Positions 15,284 to 25,009 of a stretch of DNA of 57,737 nucleotides are shown here, piece after piece (the stretch's first letter is position 1; each line of letters starts with the position of its first letter). Location of the stretch: positions 1 through 57,737 of the forward strand of contig JBFWRI010000011.1 in the NCBI GenBank assembly GCA_050248995.1. The letters run 5' to 3'. The position numbers and the translations under genes are program-made. The notes under the pieces were generated by a model. That model was not told the origin of the DNA. It did no database searches and saw only the letters and a list, made by a program, of their open reading frames with translations. The DNA is from JBFWRI01 sp050248995. GTDB taxonomy: Bacteria > Pseudomonadota > Alphaproteobacteria > JAIXQD01.

Positions 15284-16495
15284 ATGACGATCAGCTATGA
15301 AGACGCCAAGCACATTGCCAAGAACGGCACGTATGCCGAGCGGGCAAAGCTTGCCGCCGATACGTCGGCCCCGCCCGAGATACTCGTTTTCCTTGCCGCC
15401 GACAGTTCGCCCAGCGTGCGCGCCGCGCTGGCGAGCAACCCGGCCCTGCCGATCCCGGCCGTCAAACTGCTGGCGTCGGATGCCGAGATGCTGGTGCGCC
15501 TCGCCATCATGCAGCATGTGTTGAACATATGGCAGCAGCGCCCCGCCGACCCGGCCCACGCTGCTGAACATGATCTGGCGCGCCAGTCGCTGGAGCTGCT
15601 GGCCACTGATTCAACACTGGCGGTGCGCGAAGCGCTGGCCAGCGCGATTGTTGATTGCGGCGCCGCACCGCCGCAGGTGGCGGAAAAGCTGGCGCTGGAT
15701 GCGGCGCAAAGTGTGGCCGAGCCGATCCTGCGCGGTTATGCGCAGCTGGATGACGACTTCCTTATCGATGTGCTGGCGTCGCGGTCGGAAAGCTGGGCGC
15801 GCATCGCCATCGCCACCCGCCAGACTATCAGCGGCGACCTGGCCGACGCGGTGGTGCGGCTTGATGATATCGAGACCACGCGCAAACTGCTGCTGAACAA
15901 GGGCGTCAGGTTCACCGACGCGACGTATGATTACATGGTCGATCAGGCGACGACGCATCCTGATTACCAGCTGCCGCTGGCCGAACGGCACGACCTGCCG
16001 CAACGCATCGCCGTACGCATGGCCGAATTTGTCGATGAAGCCGTATTCAACGTGCTGACCGTGCGTGGCGACTTTGACGCCGCCACCGCGCGCGAGATCG
16101 TGCAGACGGCCCGCCGCCGCATCGACTGGATGGAAGCCAATAAGGTGCCGACCGCCGTGCGCGTGCGTGAACTGTACGACAAGAACGAACTGACCGAAGA
16201 CGCCATTCTGGATGCCATCGCGTGGCGCGACGAGGATTTCATTGTGCTGTCGCTGGCCGTGCGCAGCCGCATCCCCCCGGAGACCACGCGCACGATGCTG
16301 AAATCGCAGAACGCCAAGGCGGTGATGGCGCTTTCATGGAAAGCGGGCCTTTCGGCGCGCGCCGGCTTGAAATTACAGAAATCACCGGGCGATGTGCCGC
16401 CGCACAAGCTGGTGCACCCGCGTGGCGGCACCGAATACCCGATGGAAGAAGCCGAACTGTTGTGGCAGCTGGAGTTTTACGGCGTCCAATCATAA
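15284..16495 (+). CDS. DUF2336 domain-containing protein
   Basis: A 403-residue helical-repeat protein of the mainly alphaproteobacterial DUF2336 family. HEAT-like repeats are visible: APPEILVFLAADSSPSVRAA, LLASDAEMLVRLAIMQHV, LLATDSTLAVREALASAI and FIVLSLAVRSRIPPETTRT. No catalytic motif is seen; such proteins are probable scaffolds or regulators. The C-terminus has a Pro/His/Arg-rich patch (KLVHPRGGTEYPMEEAELLW). It follows zapE by 17 bases, so the two may form an operon. Confidence 0.85.
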   Translation: MTISYEDAKHIAKNGTYAERAKLAADTSAPPEILVFLAADSSPSVRAALASNPALPIPAVKLLASDAEMLVRLAIMQHVLNIWQQRPADPAHAAEHDLARQSLELLATDSTLAVREALASAIVDCGAAPPQVAEKLALDAAQSVAEPILRGYAQLDDDFLIDVLASRSESWARIAIATRQTISGDLADAVVRLDDIETTRKLLLNKGVRFTDATYDYMVDQATTHPDYQLPLAERHDLPQRIAVRMAEFVDEAVFNVLTVRGDFDAATAREIVQTARRRIDWMEANKVPTAVRVRELYDKNELTEDAILDAIAWRDEDFIVLSLAVRSRIPPETTRTMLKSQNAKAVMALSWKAGLSARAGLKLQKSPGDVPPHKLVHPRGGTEYPMEEAELLWQLEFYGVQS

Positions 16496-16584
16496 GCCTT
16501 TGAACGCCAAGCACTTAGCTGAATTACGATTCCGTTCACCAATCCCCGGTAGCCTGTTGGTTATATTTATTAAGGTAGGGATAG

Positions 16585-16842
16585 ATGCGCATTAAAATTT
16601 TGAAGATCGAACGTAATCCAAATTTCGACCCTGAGACAGATCACCCAAACCTGCAGCGCCTTGTAACTTTTCAGGAAGTTGATGGGTTTCGTCGCCTTGA
16701 TAAAACAAAGCCTGTACAGCAGTTACTGTCTGACCAGTTCCCCAAAATATTTCATACAAATGCTGTTCTAAAGCCTTGCTATGTGCGCGAAGATGATGGG
16801 ACAAGGCGGGTGTCCTGCTTCGTGTATCCCTCTGTGCTTTAA
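16585..16842 (+). CDS. Small hypothetical protein (85 aa)
   Basis: Not recognised. An 85-residue mixed alpha/beta protein with charged residues throughout (MRIKILKIERNPNFDPETD, YVREDDGTRRVSCFVYPSVL). AAGGTAGGGATAG before the ATG is a good ribosome site. It stands between the DUF2336 and HD-domain genes with gaps of about 90 and 115 bases. A minus-strand frame over the same region lacks a ribosome site and is less likely. Confidence 0.55.
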   Translation: MRIKILKIERNPNFDPETDHPNLQRLVTFQEVDGFRRLDKTKPVQQLLSDQFPKIFHTNAVLKPCYVREDDGTRRVSCFVYPSVL

Positions 16843-16956
16843 ATAGCGCTTTTCCGCTAACTCCCTGATCTGCAAGTAAAGCCCGTGCTTGCTTTTGCTG
16901 CCCGCTTTCCTTCATAAAGGGCATAGATTTGAAGACATATACTTATAAGGAATACG

Positions 16957-18552
16957 ATGTCCGCCGGTTCGGCTTTACCAAAGCGTCCCGCTGTCACCCC
17001 GTTGCAAGCCCTGCGTGCCGACGCCGAGCCTACATGGCAGCCCGATGTCGCGTTCAGCGAAAAGCTTGCCTATATGGCGCGGCTGGACGAAGCGCTGAAC
17101 CTCGACCTTGATGAAGATACATTATATGCGCTGACGCTGTGCCTTGATGCGTTGACGCACGTGAAGCGTTTCCAGAAAGACCCTTATATCGCCGGGCATC
17201 TGGGCGAAAACACGGCGCATCACAGCATCCTGACCACGCTGGATATCGAAGATAACCTGTTCGCCAGCCGCCGCGGCCCTCATTGGCGACGCTTGCGCCG
17301 CCGCCATCATCTGTCATGCCTGACGCACGACTTCGGCGAGATGGCGACCGAATTCGCGTCATTCGGGCGTTCCGTGCAGCTGGGTATATTTGAATCGGCG
17401 GAGTTCAAAAAGAACGGCAAGATCGTGGAAGACGACATCGCCCGCCGTGCCATGGGGCTGGCTTTTATGGCCAGGTGGCGTGGTGATAACCGTATCTTCT
17501 ACGACGGCGTTGCTGAAATGCGACGGACGATCGGCATTCAGGGCGGAAACGTTGTTGATAACCCGATCGAAGCGCAAAAGGCGCTGATGGCATACATGAA
17601 GACACCGCTGCGGGCCTGCATTCCCGATATCAGCGAAGACGAGGTCGACAAGCTGGAAGAGTGCCTTGGTGTGGATGACAGAGGCGCATTCATTCATGAC
17701 AACCCAAGCGGGCTGATGGGATGCTATCGCACAGCCGAAGGGTTTTTCGGGGCCACCGGGCCGATTGTGAAAGCGGCGCAGGGTGCCAACGGTTCCGACA
17801 AGCGCGTTGAACTGATAGATGCCAGCGTGGGCCAGCCGGGGGTTATCCCAACACCATTGGCGTGGTCGCGTATCGCGATGGATGGACCGGCTCGCAACGA
17901 AGAGCATCTGGCGGCGATTGCGGAGCGGACGCAGCCCGACAGCAAGAAAGAAAGGGAACCCAACCCTGAACTGACCGAGCTGGGCGAGGCGATGATCCGT
18001 TGGGTTTATCGCTGTTCGCTGCGCCTTGTGATGCGCAACCCCGAGGTCATCATGCGCAACCTGCGCCGGCCTGAACTTGACCCCGATCCCACCGTGGATA
18101 TGGTCGGCCGACTGGCCATGAATGCCAAACTGGCCGCCTTTGTGCCTTTGGAGCGTGATATCTGCGGCCCGTTACATCAGCACCAGATGGATACGCAAAC
18201 GCTGACCGTGCGTGAATCGGTATTGGCTTATCTGGCGATGACGGTCTGCGAAAAGATGCCGTTGAAGTCGGACGAGTTCAAATCGGGTGCACCGCTGATT
18301 GCATGGCGTACGCTGCCGGGTGAATTGCCGGTGTATGTGCGACTGCTGGACCAGTTTGACCAGAACCTGACGGCGTGCGGTGGTCATCCGACGCGTGACT
18401 GGCTGGATGTGCCCGATAAAAACAGTTTGCCGGAATCTGAGCAGGAAAAATTGGCAGCGGCGGCAGACCGCATATGGAAGTGCCGCCGTGATGTTGTGGC
18501 GGCGCTGAAAGAATTTCATCATGTGCGCAGAACGCAGGCGGCAACGCTTTAG
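16957..18552 (+). CDS. HD-domain protein, predicted metal-dependent phosphohydrolase
   Basis: 531 residues. An HD-type metal site can be read in residues about 85-140: ENTAHHSILTTLD supplies the first histidines and SCLTHDFGEMATEF the central His-Asp. This is reminiscent of YfbR-like HD hydrolases, but the remaining 390 residues match nothing I recognise. They are charged and helical without membrane segments. AAGGAATACG precedes the ATG. Substrate unknown; nucleotide phosphohydrolase is only a guess. Confidence 0.65.
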   Translation: MSAGSALPKRPAVTPLQALRADAEPTWQPDVAFSEKLAYMARLDEALNLDLDEDTLYALTLCLDALTHVKRFQKDPYIAGHLGENTAHHSILTTLDIEDNLFASRRGPHWRRLRRRHHLSCLTHDFGEMATEFASFGRSVQLGIFESAEFKKNGKIVEDDIARRAMGLAFMARWRGDNRIFYDGVAEMRRTIGIQGGNVVDNPIEAQKALMAYMKTPLRACIPDISEDEVDKLEECLGVDDRGAFIHDNPSGLMGCYRTAEGFFGATGPIVKAAQGANGSDKRVELIDASVGQPGVIPTPLAWSRIAMDGPARNEEHLAAIAERTQPDSKKEREPNPELTELGEAMIRWVYRCSLRLVMRNPEVIMRNLRRPELDPDPTVDMVGRLAMNAKLAAFVPLERDICGPLHQHQMDTQTLTVRESVLAYLAMTVCEKMPLKSDEFKSGAPLIAWRTLPGELPVYVRLLDQFDQNLTACGGHPTRDWLDVPDKNSLPESEQEKLAAAADRIWKCRRDVVAALKEFHHVRRTQAATL

Positions 18553-18562
18553 CGCTGATATT

Positions 18563-18707
18563 CGCCTTGTATCTTGGACTTATGTATTATGTCGTATACG
18601 GCCCTAGGTCCGCATTGCCCATGCGGCGCTTTCCCATGCCTTGGCCCGTACCCCGGCTGCCTTGCAGTCCCGGGTGGCCCGCGCAGCACTTATTGTTGAA
18701 TAAGGCG
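18563..18707 (+). ncRNA. ssrS: Candidate 6S-like structured RNA
   Basis: This gene-free interval has strong paired structure. A closing stem joins CGCCTTGTATC (18563-18573, one bulge) with GAATAAGGCG (18698-18707). Inside are the hairpins CCGCAT/ATGCGG (18610-18615 with 18621-18626) and CCCGG-CTGC/GCAG-CCGGG (18652-18660 with 18664-18674, a two-base bulge). Unpaired regions lie between, and TTGGCCCG plus CGGGTGGCCCG flank the apical part. A total of about 145 nt, a long closing stem, an open centre and CCCGGGTGG-type apical sequence resemble alphaproteobacterial 6S RNA. A competing CTTATT/AATAAG hairpin lies at 18689-18704. Assigned by pattern only; strand assumed plus. Confidence 0.45.
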
Positions 18708-18813
18708 CAGCAGGCAGGCTGTACTTTCTAATATCCAATATAAACTGATATTTTACTAAATCAAGTAAAAAGTTCTTAAAAGGAAATATAAGCAACTTTA
18801 TTAGTTAAATATG

Positions 18814-19659
18814 TTATTTTGCCCAGTAAAGCCCCCATGGTGTATAGCCCTGCCGCCCTTCGAACGTCAGTAGCATACGCTCAAGCTCGGTCAGATACCT
18901 GAACTCGTCAGGCAACGATGGCGTGCCTGTGTAGGGCTCAACACGCTCGATAGTATGTGTTGTGCCAAAACGCTGCTGCATGATGTCGAATATGCCGGGC
19001 TTAAAGACCTCATGCAATTCCACAATCATATCGCAGCGGGCGAGGGCTGGCACCAAGGCAGCGTCAAGCAGCGTTTCCTCGCCCCCTTCAATATCACATA
19101 TAACAAGTGTGCGGCCCTGCACCAGGTTATCAAGATTGGCATGTGTGACTTCGCCAATGATGGTAATGCGGTCAGCCACATTATTGTATTCGGCCATTGC
19201 CCGGGTGCGCCGCTGCATCTCGGGGTCGATATCGGCGGCAATGACCCGCACGTTCGGCATCTTCAACGCAAGCCCGACGGCATATAGGCCTTCGGCGCAA
19301 CCAATGTTGATGATCGTATCATACGGCGTGGCGATGATGCGTTCAAACGCCGGATGAAGCTGGTGTTCGTACATGCCGGTCAAAATCATCGCACCCGACG
19401 GCCGTATGCCCTCAGGGAAGGGACGTTGTCCCTTAAAGGGACCGCCGATGATGGCGGAGCCATAGCGATCTGTAAGTTGTTGGCACAAAGCCACGCCGCG
19501 GAAAATCATCCCCAGGGCCAGCATGACTTCCATCTTGCCGACAAGAGTTGGAAACTTGTCGAGCTCGCCCGGCAGCATATCAAAGAATTGCCTGTAGATG
19601 GCTTCCTGGCGCTGGTCAGGTTCAGGCAGAAAACGCTGTACAGTCCCATACTGCTTCAT
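18814..19659 (-). CDS. SAM-dependent methyltransferase-like protein
   Basis: 281 residues from the Met at 19659 (MKQYGTVQRF); an extension to 19767 would overlap the mdh promoter. A Rossmann methyltransferase core begins near residue 125 with TIINIGCAEGLYAVGLAL (motif I) and continues with VRVIAADIDPEMQRR (motif II) and LVICDIEGGEETLL (motif IV region). This layout resembles FkbM-type enzymes. The C-terminus ends GYTPWGLYWAK. It diverges from mdh with only about 56 bases between the starts. The methyl acceptor is unknown. Confidence 0.8.
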   Translation of the reverse strand: MKQYGTVQRFLPEPDQRQEAIYRQFFDMLPGELDKFPTLVGKMEVMLALGMIFRGVALCQQLTDRYGSAIIGGPFKGQRPFPEGIRPSGAMILTGMYEHQLHPAFERIIATPYDTIINIGCAEGLYAVGLALKMPNVRVIAADIDPEMQRRTRAMAEYNNVADRITIIGEVTHANLDNLVQGRTLVICDIEGGEETLLDAALVPALARCDMIVELHEVFKPGIFDIMQQRFGTTHTIERVEPYTGTPSLPDEFRYLTELERMLLTFEGRQGYTPWGLYWAK

Positions 19660-19715
19660 CTGGACGCCCCTTCTAAAACGGAGTAACTGTAGGACAAACG
19701 ACAGGAGATTGAAAT

Positions 19716-20672
19716 ATGGCACGCAAGAAAATCGCGCTGGTTGGCGCAGGGCAGATTGGCGGCACACTGGCGTTGCTGGCGGCGCAGAAAGAATTGGGCG
19801 ACGTTGTGCTGATCGATATCGCGGAAGGCGTGCCGCAGGGCAAGGCGCTGGACCTGTATGAAACCGCGCCGGTCGCCGGGTTCGATGCTGAACTGACCGG
19901 CAGCAACGATTATGCCGCTATGAAGGGCGCCGATGTTGTGATTGTTACGGCTGGCGTGCCGCGCAAGCCGGGCATGAGCCGCGACGACCTGATCGGCATC
20001 AATACCGGTATCGTCAAGGCGGTGGGCGAAGCCATCAAGGCACACGCGCCGAATGCGTTCGTGATTGTCATCACCAACCCGCTGGATGTGATGGTGTGGG
20101 TGATGCAGCAAGTATCGGGCCTGCCGGCCAACCGCGTTGTCGGCATGGCGGGCGTGCTTGATGCGTCGCGCTTCCGCACCTTCCTGGCGATGGAATTCAA
20201 CTGCAGCGTGAACGACGTGTATGCCTGTGTGATGGGCGGCCACGGCGACACAATGGTGCCGCTGGTCCGTTTCAGCACGGTCGCGGGTGTGCCGCTGCCG
20301 GAACTGGTGAAGATGGGCTGGACGACGCAGACGCGTCTGGATGAAATCGTCCAGCGCACGCGTGACGGCGGCGCCGAGATCGTCAAGCTGCTGAAGACCG
20401 GCAGCGCGTTCTATGCACCGGCGGCATCGGCCATCCAGATGGCGGAAAGCTACCTGCTGGACCAGAAGCGCATATTGCCGTGCGCCGCGCAGCTGACAGG
20501 CCAGTACGGCGTGAAGGACATGTACGTCGGCGTGCCGTGCATCATCGGTTCGGGCGGTGTCGAGAAGATCGTCGAATTGCAGCTGAATGCCGACGAAAAG
20601 GCCATGTTCGAGAACTCGGTGAAGGCTGTGCAGGAACTGATGACTGCCACCAAGCCGCTGCTGGCCGCGTAA
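19716..20672 (+). CDS. mdh: Malate dehydrogenase
   Basis: A 318-residue NAD-dependent enzyme of the LDH-like MDH type that oxidises malate to oxaloacetate. It has the N-terminal Rossmann GAGQIGGTLALLA, the substrate-loop arginines GVPRKPGMSRDDL (about 80-92), NPLDVMVWVMQ (about 118) and the catalytic GGHGDTMVPL (about 172). AGGAG lies 6 bases before the ATG. It opens the TCA gene series mdh-sucC-sucD-sucA-sucB-lpd, a common alphaproteobacterial order. Confidence 0.97.
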   Translation: MARKKIALVGAGQIGGTLALLAAQKELGDVVLIDIAEGVPQGKALDLYETAPVAGFDAELTGSNDYAAMKGADVVIVTAGVPRKPGMSRDDLIGINTGIVKAVGEAIKAHAPNAFVIVITNPLDVMVWVMQQVSGLPANRVVGMAGVLDASRFRTFLAMEFNCSVNDVYACVMGGHGDTMVPLVRFSTVAGVPLPELVKMGWTTQTRLDEIVQRTRDGGAEIVKLLKTGSAFYAPAASAIQMAESYLLDQKRILPCAAQLTGQYGVKDMYVGVPCIIGSGGVEKIVELQLNADEKAMFENSVKAVQELMTATKPLLAA

Positions 20673-20735
20673 CACGAAAATTAGGCGCTTTCCTTAGGGC
20701 GGGTGCGGCGCTATGTTGCAGCGCACAGGTTCTTT

Positions 20736-21317
20736 ATGTCCAAGACGCTTATCATCTACGCCCACCCCAATCCGCAAAGTTTCAACCATGCCATTGCTGA
20801 AACTGCCGAGCGTATTTTACGCGAGGCCGGCAACGACGTGCGCACGCGTGATTTGTATGCGCTGAAGTTCAACCCGGTGCTGTCGGGTGATGATTTCACG
20901 TCTTACAAAAATGGCGGTCTGCCCGATGTGCGGGAAGAACACGAACATATCCTGTGGGCCGACCAGCTGCTGTTCACCTACCCGATCTGGTGGTTCGGTC
21001 GTCCGGCGATCTTGCAGGGTTATATCGACCGTGTGTTTAATCGTGGTTTCGCTTTCGATATTAAAGACGGCGCGCCGGTTGGTCTTTTAAAACACAAACG
21101 GGCTTTGGTGTTCCAGACCACGGGCCAAGCTGTTGATGCGTATAAACCAACGGGTCTCGACGATGCTATCCACAAGCCGATGATAGAGGGCACATTACAG
21201 TTTTGTGGTATAAAAGATGCGCGTATTAAGACATTTTATGCCGTGCCTGCGGTAAACGATGGCACCCGGCAGGAAATGCTGGGCGAAGTTGAGAAGGCAG
21301 TAAGGGAGTTTGCCTAG
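20736..21317 (+). CDS. Flavodoxin-fold NAD(P)H oxidoreductase (NQO1/KefF-like)
   Basis: 193 residues from the Met at 20736, where the FMN/FAD-binding strand starts (KTLIIYAHPNPQSFNHAIAE). The fold continues with YPIWWFGRPAILQGYIDRVF and KRALVFQTTG, both typical of the quinone-reductase/flavodoxin-2 family that carries out two-electron reduction of quinones or controls K+ efflux systems. It is inserted between mdh and sucC on the same strand. No kefC partner is in the window. General family secure; substrate not. Confidence 0.88.
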   Translation: MSKTLIIYAHPNPQSFNHAIAETAERILREAGNDVRTRDLYALKFNPVLSGDDFTSYKNGGLPDVREEHEHILWADQLLFTYPIWWFGRPAILQGYIDRVFNRGFAFDIKDGAPVGLLKHKRALVFQTTGQAVDAYKPTGLDDAIHKPMIEGTLQFCGIKDARIKTFYAVPAVNDGTRQEMLGEVEKAVREFA

Positions 21318-21369
21318 CGCGGGGTGAACGCAGTCAGTTGCCGCGCAAACGAACGGAGTGAGTAAGTAA

Positions 21370-22539
<1,170 letters not shown>

Positions 22540-22541
22540 TC

Positions 22542-23423
22542 ATGTCAGTATTGGTCAACAAAGATACGCGCGTCATTTGCCAAGGCTTCACCGGCGCGCA
22601 GGGCACGTTCCATTCCGAGCAGGCGATTGCCTACGGCACGAAGATGGTGGGCGGTGTTACGCCCGGCAAGGGCGGCACCAAACACCTTGATCTGCCGGTG
22701 TTCGATACCGTGGCGCAGGCCGTTCGCGAAACCGGTGCTGACGCCAGCGTGATTTATGTACCGCCGCCATTTGCGGCCGACGCCATCCTGGAAGCCGTCA
22801 GCGCCGAAGTGCCGCTGGTGGTGTGCATCACCGAAGGTATTCCGGTGAACGACATGGTGGCCGTGAAGCGCGCGCTGACCGGCAGCAAGACACGTCTGAT
22901 CGGCCCGAACTGCCCCGGTATCATCACGCCGGGCGAATGCAAGATCGGCATCATGCCGGGGCATATCCACATGCGCGGCAAGATCGGCATCGTATCGCGT
23001 TCGGGCACGCTGACGTATGAAGCGGTGGCGCAAACGACCGCTGTCGGCCTTGGCCAGACGACCTGCATCGGTATCGGCGGCGACCCGGTGAACGGCACCA
23101 ACTTCACCGATTGCCTTGAGCTGTTGCTGAACGACGACCAGACGCAAGGCATCATCATGATCGGCGAGATCGGCGGCAGTGCCGAGGAAGAAGCGGCCGA
23201 ATTTTACAAGCGCAGCAAGCGCAAGAAACCCATCGTCGGCTTTATCGCCGGCCGCACGGCGCCCAAAGGCCGCCGCATGGGCCATGCCGGGGCGATCGTT
23301 TCGGGCGGCACGGGCACGGCCGAAGGCAAGCTGGAAGCCATGCGTGGCGCCGGTTTCATTGTTTCGGAAAGCCCGGCGGCGTTGGGCGAATCCATGCTGC
23401 TGGCCATGAAACAAGCCGCTTAA
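22542..23423 (+). CDS. sucD: Succinyl-CoA ligase alpha subunit
   Basis: A 293-residue CoA-binding and catalytic subunit. GFTGAQGTFHSEQAIAYGTK (about 12-31) binds CoA, RLIGPNCPGIITPGECKIGI (about 118) is typical, and the active-site histidine that is phosphorylated is in RRMGHAGAIVSGGTGTAEGK (about 245-264). It forms the heteromer with SucC. It lies 2 bases after sucC, so the pair is translationally coupled. Confidence 0.98.
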   Translation: MSVLVNKDTRVICQGFTGAQGTFHSEQAIAYGTKMVGGVTPGKGGTKHLDLPVFDTVAQAVRETGADASVIYVPPPFAADAILEAVSAEVPLVVCITEGIPVNDMVAVKRALTGSKTRLIGPNCPGIITPGECKIGIMPGHIHMRGKIGIVSRSGTLTYEAVAQTTAVGLGQTTCIGIGGDPVNGTNFTDCLELLLNDDQTQGIIMIGEIGGSAEEEAAEFYKRSKRKKPIVGFIAGRTAPKGRRMGHAGAIVSGGTGTAEGKLEAMRGAGFIVSESPAALGESMLLAMKQAA

Positions 23424-23511
23424 TCTTTACTGCCAATCTGAAAGTAATCACAGCCGTTGACCCCGGGCTAGGGGACTGTCTAGCTTGCCTTCATATTAAG
23501 GGAGAATTGGC

Positions 23512-23835
23512 ATGACCCATCCGAGACTGACACAAGAACAAGAGGATACCGTATTCGCGCGCATCGACGCTGGTGAAAAACTGCTGGCGCCGTTGCGCGC
23601 TACCACAGCGAGCTTGAAGAATGTAAGCGTGGCGGCCGACTTTTCAGGTGCCCGTGCTATGCTGTTTGTGAACCATAATGCCCTAAGCGAGCGCGGCGAG
23701 CAGAGATTCATAGAAGCCCTGCGTGCATTGCGACAAGCCGGTGCTTACGAGGCATTGTCGGATTTGCCAGTATTTGCCCGCGCAAACGGTCAACCAACGC
23801 TTGTTGGTAAAGCTTGGGATTTGGCACTGGACTAA
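23512..23835 (+). CDS. Hypothetical protein (107 aa) between sucD and sucA
   Basis: Not recognised. A 107-residue soluble helical protein (LTQEQEDTVFARIDAGEKLL, ERGEQRFIEALRALRQAGAY) with no signal peptide. GGGAGAATTGGC before the ATG is a strong ribosome site. It is the first of three small same-strand genes between sucCD and sucA, each with its own ribosome site and gaps of about 70-150 bases. Confidence 0.6.
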   Translation: MTHPRLTQEQEDTVFARIDAGEKLLAPLRATTASLKNVSVAADFSGARAMLFVNHNALSERGEQRFIEALRALRQAGAYEALSDLPVFARANGQPTLVGKAWDLALD

Positions 23836-23906
23836 GCCGCTTAACTTGACACTGTCTTTGGCGGGTTCCATAGTCTTGGTGAATTTAATCGCCAAGGAGT
23901 TTTGCC

Positions 23907-24446
23907 ATGAGCAGCTCTGCACAATTCGATGCCGTTTCAGCCAGAATACGCGAGCTGTCGCGCCGTGCCCGCAGGCTTTCCGGCGCTGATGTTATTAATA
24001 ACGCTCCGGTTTTTTCAGATGAAAAAGGTGCTTACTTTGAAAGCAACCGCGCCGAGCGCGAAGCACTTGCTCCCCTCGAAGAAAAATTCATTCGAACGCT
24101 ACGCGGCAGCCACGGCATTACGCAGGTCATCCCGCAGGGTGTGGGGCTTAGCCGCCAGGTCCTTATCCAGCCAACCAACTGGGCGACGGATGTTGGGAAT
24201 GTGGCCCGCTATTGGCAGTTCGAGGAATCGAACCGCACGTATATCCAATCGCTTGATGGCGTAACGGTGCGCAGCCCGGTGGGGCACCTGCCGGTGGCGC
24301 GCATTCACGCCATGGATGGTGCGTTGCATATGTATTGCACCGACCCGGTGCCGGCCCTGCAAAAATACGCGGTACTGCCAACTCCTTTGCCGGAACCGAA
24401 AGTGCCGGCATTCCCCCATATTTACGTTGTTCCGGCAGCCGCGTAG
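23907..24446 (+). CDS. Hypothetical protein (179 aa) between sucD and sucA
   Basis: Not recognised. A 179-residue soluble protein. An N-terminal basic helix (ARIRELSRRARRLSGAD) precedes a beta-rich part with several aromatic residues (WATDVGNVARYWQFEESNR, HLPVARIHAMDGALHMYC) and a proline-rich C-terminus. AAGGAG lies 9 bases before the ATG. Composition is like the surrounding core genes, so recent transfer is not indicated. Confidence 0.65.
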   Translation: MSSSAQFDAVSARIRELSRRARRLSGADVINNAPVFSDEKGAYFESNRAEREALAPLEEKFIRTLRGSHGITQVIPQGVGLSRQVLIQPTNWATDVGNVARYWQFEESNRTYIQSLDGVTVRSPVGHLPVARIHAMDGALHMYCTDPVPALQKYAVLPTPLPEPKVPAFPHIYVVPAAA

Positions 24447-24496
24447 GCCCCTGCTGGGCCGGCCCCCTGTGAAAGTAAATTGCCTAAGCCTTGTTC

Positions 24497-24526
24497 TTGA
24501 CATCAAAGGGCGGCGCGGTCTAAAAA
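24497..24526 (+). promoter_or_regulatory. Possible sigma-70 type promoter for the 73-residue gene
   Basis: TTGACA (24497-24502) is an exact -35 consensus. TAAAAA (24521-24526) is a weak -10 after an 18-base spacer. It lies about 75 bases before the ATG at 24599. Confidence 0.35.
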
Positions 24527-24598
24527 CTTGGTCCCGACTGCGGTAAACGCTGGATTTTGCGCAGCCATTTTTAATTTAAAATCTAAGTGGAGTTTAAT

Positions 24599-24820
24599 AT
24601 GGCAACACAGCATGATCTTGCCCGCCATGATGACGAGGCACCCAATGCCCATCTTTTTGAAGAAGCAGCGGCGCGCCGCACCGTACCTGCTGCTGGCCGG
24701 CCCTATTGCGAAGACACGGCTATCGAGCGCCTGCTGGGCGAAGGCGGGCCTTGTATCGAGCGTGATGATACCGCCCTTGCAACTTCAGTTCGCATAAGCG
24801 CTGCCCATCTGCGCTTCTAG
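24599..24820 (+). CDS. Small hypothetical protein (73 aa)
   Basis: Not recognised. 73 residues from the Met at 24599, with AAGTGGAGT just upstream; an earlier in-frame ATG adds four residues. Acidic and His-rich at the N-terminus (QHDLARHDDEAPNAHLFEE), with one cysteine in each half and no membrane segment. A strong terminator follows, which supports a real transcript ending here. Confidence 0.5.
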   Translation: MATQHDLARHDDEAPNAHLFEEAAARRTVPAAGRPYCEDTAIERLLGEGGPCIERDDTALATSVRISAAHLRF

Positions 24821-24834
24821 GCTTCCTGACGCCT

Positions 24835-24868
24835 AAAAAGCCGCCTTTCCTTGGATAGGCGGCTTTTT
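24835..24868 (+). terminator. Intrinsic terminator upstream of sucA
   Basis: AAAAAGCCGCCT (24835-24846) pairs perfectly with AGGCGGCTTTTT (24857-24868) around a 10-base loop. It separates the mdh-sucCD-small-gene unit from sucA, which therefore needs its own promoter in 24870-25009. Confidence 0.9.
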
Positions 24869-24955
24869 GTTGCCTGAAAGTCGCATAAGGGTGTTTGGAC
24901 CCTTGGCGATACGAAAATCCCCTGTAAAACCTGTTAACCTTTATTATATATAACA

Positions 24956-24986
24956 AAGGGGCGGCTGGGAATTCCGGCGGCCCCTT
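24956..24986 (+). promoter_or_regulatory. Hairpin in the sucA leader
   Basis: AAGGGGC (24956-24962) pairs with GCCCCTT (24980-24986), and an inner GGAATTCC palindrome sits in the loop region. It follows an AT-rich stretch (TTATTATATATAA) that is a likely promoter, and lies about 23 bases before the sucA ATG, so it would be in the 5' leader. An effect on translation or mRNA stability is inferred. Confidence 0.35.
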
Positions 24987-25009
24987 ATGTTTCTGCAAAC
25001 TGGGCTTCT

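Noticed and set aside
18604..18795. Minus-strand 63-residue frame (ending AAWAMRT) in the 18.6 kb intergenic region
   Set aside because: It overlaps the paired RNA-like structure, lacks a convincing ribosome site and shows no protein-like conservation signals; I prefer a structured RNA.
23424..24600. tRNA or riboswitch in the sucD-sucA interval
   Set aside because: No cloverleaf or known aptamer core is seen; the interval is filled by three frames with ribosome sites.
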